Shown here: positions 57,087-64,000 of the stretch, one piece after another
How the letters are laid out: every line of letters begins with the position of its first letter
Numbering within the stretch: the stretch's first letter is position 1
Origin: Foliimonas ilicis
GTDB taxonomy: Bacteria; Pseudomonadota; Alphaproteobacteria; Rhizobiales; Rhizobiaceae
Reading direction: 5' to 3'
DNA: 64,000 bases
NCBI RefSeq assembly: GCF_039939195.1
Contig: NZ_JBDUUH010000005.1
Location: 124,001 to 188,000, forward strand
Program-made: the position numbers and the translations under genes
The notes under the pieces: model-generated
What the model was told of the DNA's origin: nothing
What the model saw: only the letters and a program-made list of their open reading frames with translations
The model's database searches: none

Positions 57087-59510
57087 TCAGAACTTCGTGC
57101 GAAGGTTCAGTCCGAACGATCGTCTTTCGCCAGTCTGACCGAAGGGCAGGGCTGCATCCGGATCGACGATGGTGAAGTATTTTTCGTCGGTGAGATTTTC
57201 CACGAAGGCAGTGATCTCCCAATTGTCCTTCTTGAAGCCGGCTTGCGCGTTCAGCAGGAAGCGAGAGTCGATCTTGTACATCCCACCCGTGCCGAAACGG
57301 GAATTGTAGTCGGTGACGTACTTGGCATCGGCGCCGACAAAGACGCCATTTTCAAATTCGTATCGACCGCCGAAGCCGAACGTCCATTCCGGTGCTTCCG
57401 GGAAAGCTTTTCCAGACTGGTCGCCCAAGCCGCCATGATCGAATCTGAGGAATTTGGTGTTCAGGTATCCAATCGATGCGAATGCCGAGAACTGGTCGGT
57501 GACCCGATAAGTTGGTTCGATTTCGAAACCCCAGGCGCGAGAGGACGCTGCATTTTCCGTTATCCGATAGCCCGGAATTGGAGATGGGGGGCGGATTTCG
57601 ATCTGCTGGTCCTCATACTTCGTATAGAAAAGGTTGGCGTTGAGGATGAGCCGGTCGTCCAGCAGTGTGCCTTTGTAAGAGAGCTCGAAGCTCTGCGAAT
57701 ATTCTGGATCGTACGATACGAGCGGGAATGCCGGATCGCTGCGATTGACATACGAGCCACCCGAACGAAAGCCCTGCGTATAGGTAAAGCCAATCCGTTG
57801 GTTGTCACCGAATTCCTTCGCCAGGCCGATTTTCGGAACGAAATTCACTTCGTTGAAAGATGCCGGATCTCCAGTAAGAACCGGCGTGCCGGGGAAAGAG
57901 ATAAAAGAATTTCTCTCGGTGTTTTTCTCTTCCAGATAGTCCAGCCGCCCACCCACGGTCGCAAACCAGGTGTCCGCGAACTCATATGTCGCCTCGCCGA
58001 ACACCGCCAAGTTGGATGTCTTGCGAACTTGGTCGTCGTCGAGCTGCGCAACGAAGCCCGGCCCGAAAGGCTCTGCAATAAAGCGCGACCAACCATCAAA
58101 GTTCTGATGGCTGCCGAAAACGCCTGCAACCCACTTCCAGCGGTCTCGTTCGTAGTTCAGGCGAAGTTCCTGGGTAAATATGGAGTCGTTGTCCGTACCC
58201 CAGATTCCGGTGACATAGCCGGGCGTGCCTGCATCGACGGAGCGCCGCTTGTTTGTACCGTACTGAAAGCCGGTCTGCGAAGTGAATTGCAGTGCGTCGG
58301 AGAAATCATGTTTGACTTCAAGGCCGAGATTATGGACCTCGGTCCAGCGGAATTCCGTGTAGGTGTCGGGATTATTGTTGAAATCACCGCGTCCGCTGTA
58401 AAGGCCAACCAATCGATCGTTCGGACGATCCTTGGAGTAGGCGTAGGTCAGAAGAGCGCGAGTGTCTGGCATTTCCGACGGAGTGATGAGCAGTTTTGTG
58501 CGAATGGTGCCGCTGATGTCTGTGGTCAGATCGTCAAAGCCGGCGTAGTTCTTGAAGTTCGCGTAGGAAACGTCCGTATGGGAACGCTCGAACGCACCCG
58601 AAATGCGCAGCGCGACCTGTTCCTCGACGAGCGGCGTGTTTATGACGAAGGCTGAGCCCGCCAAATCGTTGCTGCCGACGGTGCCTGACAATTCGAACTC
58701 CTTGTCGAAGGTCGGGTCCTTCGACTTGATATAGACTGCGCCCGACATGGCGGCGCGGCCGGAGAGGGTCGACTGCGGGCCACGATAGACCTCGACCTGT
58801 TCGATGTCCCAGAGGTTTCTTGCACCGAAACGGGCATTGTAGCGGGTCTGGAGAATGCCATCGACATACAGAGAGCCGACCGGCGCTCCGCCCGGAACGA
58901 AACCCTCGGAACTCATGCCGCGGATGACGAAACCGGAGTTGACCGTCGCGCTGTCCAGCACGTTCGCAAGACGCCGGTAGGCGTCCTGCGTATGTCTGAC
59001 CTGGCCGTCTTCGATAGCCTTGGCATCGACGATGCCGACGCTCGCGGTCGTCGCGTTCAAGGTCGTCGCGTCGCGTGCGCCATAGATCGTGATCGCAGAA
59101 AGCGCGATTGCCCCACTCGCGTCTACGTCAATTCCCTCAGCCGACGATGTGTCGACGCTGAGAGTTACCTGATTGCTGCCGGCAAAACGTGCATCGAGGC
59201 CCGTACCTGCGAGGACCGCGTTCAAGGCCTGCTGAGACGTCAGATTCCCGCTTACCCCGGCAGTTCTCTTTCCTTCGGCAACAGTTGCATCATAGAGAAT
59301 TTGAAGCCCGGTCTGGGCGGCGAGGCTGTTCAAAGCCGGAGTAAGAGATCCTGCCGGGACCGAAATCGAACGCTCGGCGGACGCTGCAGTCTGCGCTGCA
59401 GCCGGCGTTACCGGATTGAACACCAGCATCGCCGTACTTGCCAGAAGCGCGGCGCGCAGGCTGGCCTGTGCCGTCTGTGAAATTGCCCTGACGGAAATAT
59501 TAATGGTCAT
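57087..59510 (-). CDS. TonB-dependent ferric-chelate receptor with signalling (STN) domain
   Basis: 807 residues from the ATG at 59510 (GGGGG upstream). Signal peptide ends near PAAAQTAAS. Residues about 50-105 are a secretin/TonB short N-terminal (STN) domain, with AGSLTPALNSLAAQTGLQIL and NLTSQQALNAVLAGTGLDA, the part that contacts FecR. A plug domain follows (VNSGFVIRGMSSEGFVP, YVDGILQTRYNARFGARN, VEVYRGPQSTLSGRAAMSG). The 22-strand barrel ends with the terminal Phe (NLRTKF). It imports a ferric siderophore or citrate-like chelate and signals its presence through FecR to FecI. A copy of the FecI-type promoter element lies 75-103 bases upstream. Confidence 0.95.
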   Translation of the reverse strand: MTINISVRAISQTAQASLRAALLASTAMLVFNPVTPAAAQTAASAERSISVPAGSLTPALNSLAAQTGLQILYDATVAEGKRTAGVSGNLTSQQALNAVLAGTGLDARFAGSNQVTLSVDTSSAEGIDVDASGAIALSAITIYGARDATTLNATTASVGIVDAKAIEDGQVRHTQDAYRRLANVLDSATVNSGFVIRGMSSEGFVPGGAPVGSLYVDGILQTRYNARFGARNLWDIEQVEVYRGPQSTLSGRAAMSGAVYIKSKDPTFDKEFELSGTVGSNDLAGSAFVINTPLVEEQVALRISGAFERSHTDVSYANFKNYAGFDDLTTDISGTIRTKLLITPSEMPDTRALLTYAYSKDRPNDRLVGLYSGRGDFNNNPDTYTEFRWTEVHNLGLEVKHDFSDALQFTSQTGFQYGTNKRRSVDAGTPGYVTGIWGTDNDSIFTQELRLNYERDRWKWVAGVFGSHQNFDGWSRFIAEPFGPGFVAQLDDDQVRKTSNLAVFGEATYEFADTWFATVGGRLDYLEEKNTERNSFISFPGTPVLTGDPASFNEVNFVPKIGLAKEFGDNQRIGFTYTQGFRSGGSYVNRSDPAFPLVSYDPEYSQSFELSYKGTLLDDRLILNANLFYTKYEDQQIEIRPPSPIPGYRITENAASSRAWGFEIEPTYRVTDQFSAFASIGYLNTKFLRFDHGGLGDQSGKAFPEAPEWTFGFGGRYEFENGVFVGADAKYVTDYNSRFGTGGMYKIDSRFLLNAQAGFKKDNWEITAFVENLTDEKYFTIVDPDAALPFGQTGERRSFGLNLRTKF

Positions 59511-59584
59511 TAAACCCCCAATCATACGGCGTTCAAGGCGCCGCAGTCACCACAAGAAGCGGTCACACACTCCGCTCGTTGAGG

Positions 59585-59613
59585 AGACGGTTGGCATCGG
59601 GTATTTGGGACTC
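59585..59613 (-). promoter_or_regulatory. Probable FecI-dependent promoter, copy before the TonB receptor gene
   Basis: This 29-base element shares 25 positions with the one before fecR (52393-52421). GAGTCCC and CGATGCCAACCGTCT are identical in both, with the same spacing. It stands about 75 bases before the receptor start on the minus strand. Sharing by only these two promoters fits control by the locus-encoded ECF sigma factor. Confidence 0.75.
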
Positions 59614-60262
59614 AGGCTAGAAAAAATCTTACGATTTTGGCACCTGCGCAAGCCGAGATCCGCGCCACACTGGCTCGGTGATCGTCGTTGGGGGTGGCAG
59701 GTTCTTATGATTACGCATTTATCCGATCTGAAGCCGGTTGGCAGGTCTCGCGCATGACGCTTCATCTTGGCGAGGAGAGCGGCGATCGTGAGCTTGTCGA
59801 ACTGCTGCCGCCAGGGTCGCAGATGCCAAATGATTGACAGGCTGATCAACATGGGCGGAGAGATGTGGTGGTCAGCGTGCAGAGGGGGAGCACCACTGGA
59901 TGGAACTTACTTGGTAATGGAGCGGTCACCGTCCTCATGAGAGGACCGAGAAACGGTACAGTGGGGTTTGAAAACAAGTGACTGATATCGGTATGATGTC
60001 AAAAGAGAGTGTAATTTCCAAGCTTCGGCCCATCCCCGTGGGGAAAGGAATATCGATCTGTGTACGTGGATCAGGGAGTTCGGTTCCGACACAGGTTCTT
60101 TACCGCAAATCGATGTCGAATACCTGATCTCTATATGGACGAACCGGACTGAGGCGTTCGAGATGGCGTTCCTGCCATCGCGGTTCCGCGAGATTGGATC
60201 GGCGCATAGAGACCCTGAGTTTTATCGAATTCGATTGGCAAGCTGAGCGAGGCTTGCGACTG
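59614..60262. other. Gene-poor region between the TonB receptor and LysR genes
   Basis: About 650 bases without a convincing gene. On the plus strand an open frame of about 85 codons, roughly 59988-60246, lacks a start. It contains protein-like phrases (GSLPQIDVEYLISIWTNRT, AFEMAFLPSRFREIGSAHRD) and stops at TGA near 60246. It may be the 3-prime remnant of a lost gene, but I do not recognise the family. No inverted repeats or target duplications of an insertion sequence were seen. Confidence 0.45.
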
Positions 60263-61213
60263 TCATTGATCCCGAAACGATGGTGCGGCAGACGCTCTGT
60301 CGGCCTCGGGCACATTGAAGGTCCATCGGCCGAGCAGGTCGATCAGATGGGTGCAAAACCCTTCGCTCATCGGAGGCAGGGATCGTCCCCGCAAGGTCAC
60401 GACCGAGACTTCGCGGGTGAGACGCGGTTCCACCACGGGTACACTGTCGAGATCCGGGAACGCGAGCACCTCCCGTGCCGAGGCTGGTAAGAGCGCTATG
60501 CCAAGGCCGGCGCTGACCATGCCGGCGACCGTCATCATATAGGTCGCCTCGCAGGCGATGACCGGCGCGCGCGGTGCACCTTCCAGCCATTCATCGACCA
60601 CCGACCGTACGCTGGTTGACGGTTGGAGCGCGACCAGCGGATACTTTACCAGGTCGGAACGGGTGACCGAACTCCGGCCTGCCAATGGATGGTTGCGCGG
60701 GAAGACGACGTTGAACGTTTCCGCGGTTCTGAAGACCTGAACGAGATCTGCGCCGACAAGATCGCCGCCGGTTATCCCGAGGTCCACCGTTCCGTCGCGG
60801 ACGAGTTCCACCACCCGGCTGGCCACGACGTCGCGAACGACGAACGATGCTCCCGGATGATGGCTGCGAAACGTGTCGATCGCCTGCGGAAGGATTGCGG
60901 CCGCGACGGAGGGCAGGGCGGCGATGCGCACGACGCCGCGCGTCATCGCGGTGACTTCTTTCGTTTCGTCAATCGCGGCATCGAGGTCGCCGACCATGCG
61001 CTCGAACACGGGAAGGAGGTTGGTGCCGAGACGCGTCAGAGCCACGCTTCGCGTCGTGCGATCGAACAGGCGAATATCGAGCGCTTCCTCCAGCCGGCGG
61101 ATTTGTACCGTTAAAGTGGGCTGGGTGAGATTCAACGCCGCCGCCGCACGCGTGAAACTGCCAAGGCGGGATACAGAGACGAAGGCACGAATCTGACGCA
61201 GGGTAATATCCAT
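60263..61213 (-). CDS. LysR family regulator of the AtuA-type operon
   Basis: 316 residues. N-terminal helix-turn-helix LRQIRAFVSVSRLGSFTRAA and LTQPTLTVQIRRLEEALD (about residues 5-60), then the two-lobed effector domain (about 90-295). It is divergent from the AtuA-type operon (61305), the usual arrangement for a LysR activator. The 91-base gap between the two starts is AT-rich and holds a CAATT-N5-AATTG dyad. The effector is unknown; a carboxylate or CoA-pathway intermediate would fit the neighbours. Confidence 0.93.
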   Translation of the reverse strand: MDITLRQIRAFVSVSRLGSFTRAAAALNLTQPTLTVQIRRLEEALDIRLFDRTTRSVALTRLGTNLLPVFERMVGDLDAAIDETKEVTAMTRGVVRIAALPSVAAAILPQAIDTFRSHHPGASFVVRDVVASRVVELVRDGTVDLGITGGDLVGADLVQVFRTAETFNVVFPRNHPLAGRSSVTRSDLVKYPLVALQPSTSVRSVVDEWLEGAPRAPVIACEATYMMTVAGMVSAGLGIALLPASAREVLAFPDLDSVPVVEPRLTREVSVVTLRGRSLPPMSEGFCTHLIDLLGRWTFNVPEADRASAAPSFRDQ

Positions 61214-61245
61214 AGAGTATGTCTATTAATTCAATACAAAAAATT

Positions 61246-61260
61246 CAATTGTTTAAATTG
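61246..61260. promoter_or_regulatory. Candidate LysR binding dyad
   Basis: CAATT-GTTTA-AATTG is a 5-5-5 inverted repeat in the gap between the divergent LysR and AtuA-type genes. It fits the loose T-N11-A layout of LysR boxes. The region is AT-rich, so chance dyads are common. Confidence 0.4.
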
Positions 61261-61304
61261 TCGAGAGATGCAATTTCTCCCGCCGGGAAGAGAGGGAGAC
61301 TGCC

Positions 61305-62702
61305 GTGGGAGGAATCGGGTCAGAGCCCGTACCAAGTCGCCGTGATCGCGACGCCTCGGCAACGAGGCCGGTGCGGATCGGTGCCGGTGCCGGCTATTCC
61401 GGTGACCGTATCGAGCCTGCGATCGATCTCGTTGAACGTGGTCGGCTCGATTATCTGGTGTTCGAGTGCCTGGCCGAACGCACGATCGCCAATGCCCAAC
61501 AGCAGCGCTCTACAGTGCCGGATGGCGGGTATGACCCGTTTCTCGACGCGCGAATCCGCGCTGTGCTCAACCCCTGCCGCAGGAACGGCACGCGGATCAT
61601 CTCCAATATGGGGGCTGCCAATCCGCTTGCGGCGGCGCGGCGCGTCCGGGAGATCGCTGTCGACCTCGGCCACCCGGATATCGTCATTGCCGCTGTTACC
61701 GGCGATGACGTTCTTGCTGCATGTCGCACGCAGGATGTTGCACTCGACAATGGGCTGACGGTCGGCGTACTTGGCGACCGGATAATTTCCGCAAACGCCT
61801 ATCTCGGCGCAGGTCCGATCGCCGAAGCCTTGGCAGCAGGAGCGGATGTCGTGATCACCGGCAGGGTTGGCGACCCTTCGCTGTTCCTCGGTCCCCTCAT
61901 CCACGAGTTCGGCTGGAGCCTCAAGGATTGGAGCAGCCTCGGCAAGGGCACGCTCGTCGGCCATCTCCTCGAATGTGCGGGCCAGATCTGCGGCGGCTAC
62001 TTCGCGGACCCGGGATACAAGGATGTTCCCGGCATGGCGCAACTTGGCTTTCCCTTCGCTGACGTTGCCTTCGATGGAACGGCAGAGATCGGTAAGCTCG
62101 ACGGCACCGGCGGACGGATCGATGCGGCGACCGTTAAGGAGCAGATTCTTTATGAGATCCACGATCCGGCGCTGTACTTCCAGCCTGATGTCGTGGCGGA
62201 TTTCAGCCGGGTATCCGTCGCTGAAACCGGCCCCGACCGGGTCCGTGTCTCGGGCGCTTGCGGTTCGCCGCGCAGCGGGACACTAAAGGTCTCCGTCAGC
62301 TATCACGACGGCTATGTCGGCGAGGGGCAGATTTCCTATGCCGGACCGGGCGCGGTGGCGCGTGGAAGACTGGCGCTTGAGATTGTGCGGGAGCGGCTTG
62401 CCAACGCGTCGGCTCTCAAAGATGCGCGATACGAGCTGATCGGTGTCGACTCCCTGCATGGCACGAAATTCGGCCAAGACAGGGATCCGTACGAGGTGCG
62501 TGCGCGCGTCGTTGCACGGGCAGCGGCCCGCGTCGATGCCGAACGCATCGGCAACGAAGTGGAAGCGCTTTACACCAATGGCCCGGCTGGCGGCGGCGGT
62601 GCGTTCAAGTCCGTTCGCCAGGCCGTTGCTCTGGCCTCGGCTCTCATTGATGAAAGTCTGGCGACGCCGACCGTTACCCTGCTGCAGGGAGAGTTCGCAT
62701 GA
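61305..62702 (+). CDS. AtuA-type protein (acyclic terpene utilisation family, DUF1446)
   Basis: 465 residues from a GTG at 61305 with GGGAG upstream. Family marks are RIGAGAGYSGDRIEPAIDL, DYLVFECLAERTIA, ITGRVGDPSLFLGPL and the GTKFGQDRDPYEVRARV near the C-terminus. AtuA is needed for growth on citronellol/geraniol in Pseudomonas, but its chemistry is not established. Homologues occur in many other catabolic operons. Here only the AtuA protein, its small partner and an aldehyde dehydrogenase are visible, without the geranyl-CoA carboxylase genes, so terpene breakdown cannot be assumed. Its stop overlaps the next start (ATGA). Confidence 0.9.
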   Translation: MGGIGSEPVPSRRDRDASATRPVRIGAGAGYSGDRIEPAIDLVERGRLDYLVFECLAERTIANAQQQRSTVPDGGYDPFLDARIRAVLNPCRRNGTRIISNMGAANPLAAARRVREIAVDLGHPDIVIAAVTGDDVLAACRTQDVALDNGLTVGVLGDRIISANAYLGAGPIAEALAAGADVVITGRVGDPSLFLGPLIHEFGWSLKDWSSLGKGTLVGHLLECAGQICGGYFADPGYKDVPGMAQLGFPFADVAFDGTAEIGKLDGTGGRIDAATVKEQILYEIHDPALYFQPDVVADFSRVSVAETGPDRVRVSGACGSPRSGTLKVSVSYHDGYVGEGQISYAGPGAVARGRLALEIVRERLANASALKDARYELIGVDSLHGTKFGQDRDPYEVRARVVARAAARVDAERIGNEVEALYTNGPAGGGGAFKSVRQAVALASALIDESLATPTVTLLQGEFA

Positions 62703-63031
62703 TCCTTCGCGATATCGCGCATAGCCGCAGCGGCGATAAAGGCAACACCGCCAACATTTCGGTCATCGCTTACCGCGCGGAAGACTATCCGCTGCTCGTC
62801 CGCACGGTCACCGCCGAGCGGGTCGCCGAACATTTCAGCGGCATCGTGCTCGGAGAAGTCGTCCGCTACGAAGTCCCGTCTCTCGCGGCGCTCAACTTCG
62901 TCCTTTCGGACGCGCTGGCTGGTGGGGTCGTCGGTTCGCTCGGCCTCGACACACACGGAAAGTCCCTTGGCTCCGCCATCCTTTCGATGGAAATAGACGA
63001 ACCCCAGGAAAGATCAGGAGATCACCCATGA
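62699..63031 (+). CDS. Small AtuA-associated protein
   Basis: 110 residues with the N-terminus LRDIAHSRSGDKGNTANISV, the hallmark of the short C-terminal domain found fused to some AtuA proteins and separate in others. The fold looks alpha/beta (VLGEVVRYEVPSLAALNFVL, GGVVGSLGLDTHGKSLGSAI). Overlaps at both ends (ATGA with AtuA, ATGA with the aldehyde dehydrogenase) show tight translational coupling, so it probably forms a complex with AtuA. No catalytic residues can be assigned. Confidence 0.88.
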   Translation: MILRDIAHSRSGDKGNTANISVIAYRAEDYPLLVRTVTAERVAEHFSGIVLGEVVRYEVPSLAALNFVLSDALAGGVVGSLGLDTHGKSLGSAILSMEIDEPQERSGDHP

Positions 63032-64000
63032 ACGTATCGGCGCGTGACACTGCGATCGTGGACCACGGTTGTCTGATTGACGGCACCTGGCGGCCGGCGG
63101 AGAGCGGCGAATGGATCGAGATGAGCGATCCTGCTGACGGGACGACGCTTGCGCGCATAGCTCGCGGCGGAGCGGCCGAGATCAACGCCGCGGTGGCAGC
63201 GGCGCGGCGCGCGCAGCCGGCCTTTACCATGCGGCCGCCCGTCGAGAGAGTCCGCATCCTCAATGCTATTGCCCGGCGCATCACTGCCGACGCCGAGCGG
63301 CTGGCCCAGATCGAGAGCCGCGACACAGGCAAGCCAATTACCCAGGCGCGCAACGATGCGGTCGCAGCGGCCCGGTTCTTCGAATTCTATGCCGGCTTGG
63401 CGGACAAGGTGCTCGGCACCTCGATACCGATGGGCAGCGACTTTGTGGATTTCACGGTGCGCGAGCCGCTGGGCGTCACAGCCCAGATCGTACCATGGAA
63501 CTACCCGCTGCAGATCGCGTGTCGAGGCATAGCGCCGGCGCTCGCTGCGGGCAACGCGATCGTGGTGAAGCCGGCCGAACTTGCTTGCCTCAGTGTTCTG
63601 GAGATCGCACGGATTTGTGAGGCCGAAGGTCTGCCTAAGGGCGTGCTCAATGTGGTTCCCGGCTACGGCGCCGAGGCCGGTGCCGCACTTGCCTCCCATC
63701 CCGATATTGATCTCGTGGTCTTCACCGGCTCCGTCGCCACCGGCAGCCAGGTAATGCAGGCCGCCGCGAAGAACATCGTCCCGGTGTTGCTGGAGCTTGG
63801 CGGCAAGTCGCCGAACATTCTGCTTGCCGATACCGAGCTCGATGCGGCGATCCCCATCATCCTCACGGCGGCCTTCCCTCATTCTGGCCAGACTTGCTCC
63901 GCCGGAACGAGGCTGCTCGTCGAGCGGCCGATCCTTGGCGAGGTGATGGACCGGCTCGCCGCGCGATTGCCGAAGCTGACGCTCGGACGCGGGCTGGACG
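63028..64000 (+). CDS. Aldehyde dehydrogenase, C-terminus beyond the window
   Basis: The first 324 residues of an NAD(P)-dependent aldehyde dehydrogenase (usual length about 490). The start at 63028 has AGGAG upstream and overlaps the preceding stop. PWNYPLQIACRGIAPALAAG and VFTGSVATGSQVM line the cofactor site, and Glu in LELGGKSPN is the base. Catalytic Cys is in HSGQTCSAGTR, near residue 290. It is betaine-aldehyde-dehydrogenase-like in overall style. It oxidises an aldehyde of the AtuA-type pathway; the end of the protein and any further genes lie outside the window. Confidence 0.94.
   Translation, partial: MNVSARDTAIVDHGCLIDGTWRPAESGEWIEMSDPADGTTLARIARGGAAEINAAVAAARRAQPAFTMRPPVERVRILNAIARRITADAERLAQIESRDTGKPITQARNDAVAAARFFEFYAGLADKVLGTSIPMGSDFVDFTVREPLGVTAQIVPWNYPLQIACRGIAPALAAGNAIVVKPAELACLSVLEIARICEAEGLPKGVLNVVPGYGAEAGAALASHPDIDLVVFTGSVATGSQVMQAAAKNIVPVLLELGGKSPNILLADTELDAAIPIILTAAFPHSGQTCSAGTRLLVERPILGEVMDRLAARLPKLTLGRGLD

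Noticed and set aside
57243..58655. 470-codon plus-strand frame opposite the TonB receptor
   Set aside because: No family similarity and no start signal; the receptor frame has complete STN, plug and barrel features.
1..64000. CRISPR arrays, tRNA or rRNA genes, insertion sequences, riboswitches and phage genes
   Set aside because: No regularly spaced repeats, cloverleaf sequences, rRNA-like blocks, transposase or integrase frames were seen. I did not find a riboswitch I could support, although weak RNA elements could be missed by eye.

Overview
Organism: this is protein-dense, GC-rich bacterial DNA with no rRNA, tRNA, CRISPR array or complete mobile element visible. The gene families are typical of a soil or host-associated alphaproteobacterium of the Hyphomicrobiales: several peptide-type and sugar-type ABC importers, many one-component regulators, a molybdenum hydroxylase, and a deacetylase whose active-site numbering matches the Mycoplana ramosa enzyme as I remember it. 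A Brucella/Ochrobactrum-type replicon rich in catabolic islands is my best guess, but only an inference. Layout: (1) 1-5143, a betaine-type locus on the minus strand (truncated M19 dipeptidase-like protein, V4R-domain protein, MHS-type transporter) with a LysR and a GATase1-AraC regulator. (2) 5276-8263, an Lrp regulator divergent from a trans-sulfuration PLP enzyme and a homocysteine S-methyltransferase. (3) 8281-11190, an M20 amidohydrolase and an orphan peptide-type binding protein, followed by a decayed IclR gene. (4) 12001-20991, an RpiR regulator and an operon of enolase-superfamily enzyme, creatininase-family enzyme, a complete Dpp/Opp-type importer and a RidA protein. (5) 20992-37310, a TetR-controlled island: a second peptide-type importer, amidase, acetylpolyamine-amidohydrolase-like deacetylase, amidohydrolase-like protein, FAD oxidoreductase, acyl-CoA synthetase, aldehyde dehydrogenase and omega-aminotransferase. 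(6) 37311-41600, a PaoABC-type molybdenum aldehyde/xanthine dehydrogenase with a MarR regulator. (7) 41762-51278, a GntR-controlled unit: two short-chain dehydrogenases, an FAD oxidoreductase, two proteins of unknown function and a CUT1-type sugar importer. (8) 51406-59613, a complete FecIR-FecABCDE-like iron uptake system. (9) 60263-64000, a LysR regulator divergent from an AtuA-type operon that runs out of the window. How the genes work together: most blocks repeat one design, an importer plus a short set of hydrolases and oxidoreductases under one local regulator. The most informative non-coding signals are repeated DNA motifs that define small regulons. An 18-bp dyad (TGAYTG-N2-CARTCA plus ATCR) lies before the amidase, aldehyde dehydrogenase and aminotransferase genes and is probably the TetR operator. 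A 17-bp palindrome (AACTTAGTATCTAAGTT) and a near copy flank the two ends of the GntR unit. A 29-bp element with 25 of 29 identical positions precedes both fecR and the TonB receptor gene and has the layout of an ECF sigma promoter. Decayed pieces are also present: an IclR gene with two single-base losses, a short 3-prime copy of a PLP-enzyme gene, and a possible glyoxalase tail. The TetR island and the GntR unit are the best candidates for undescribed catabolic systems.
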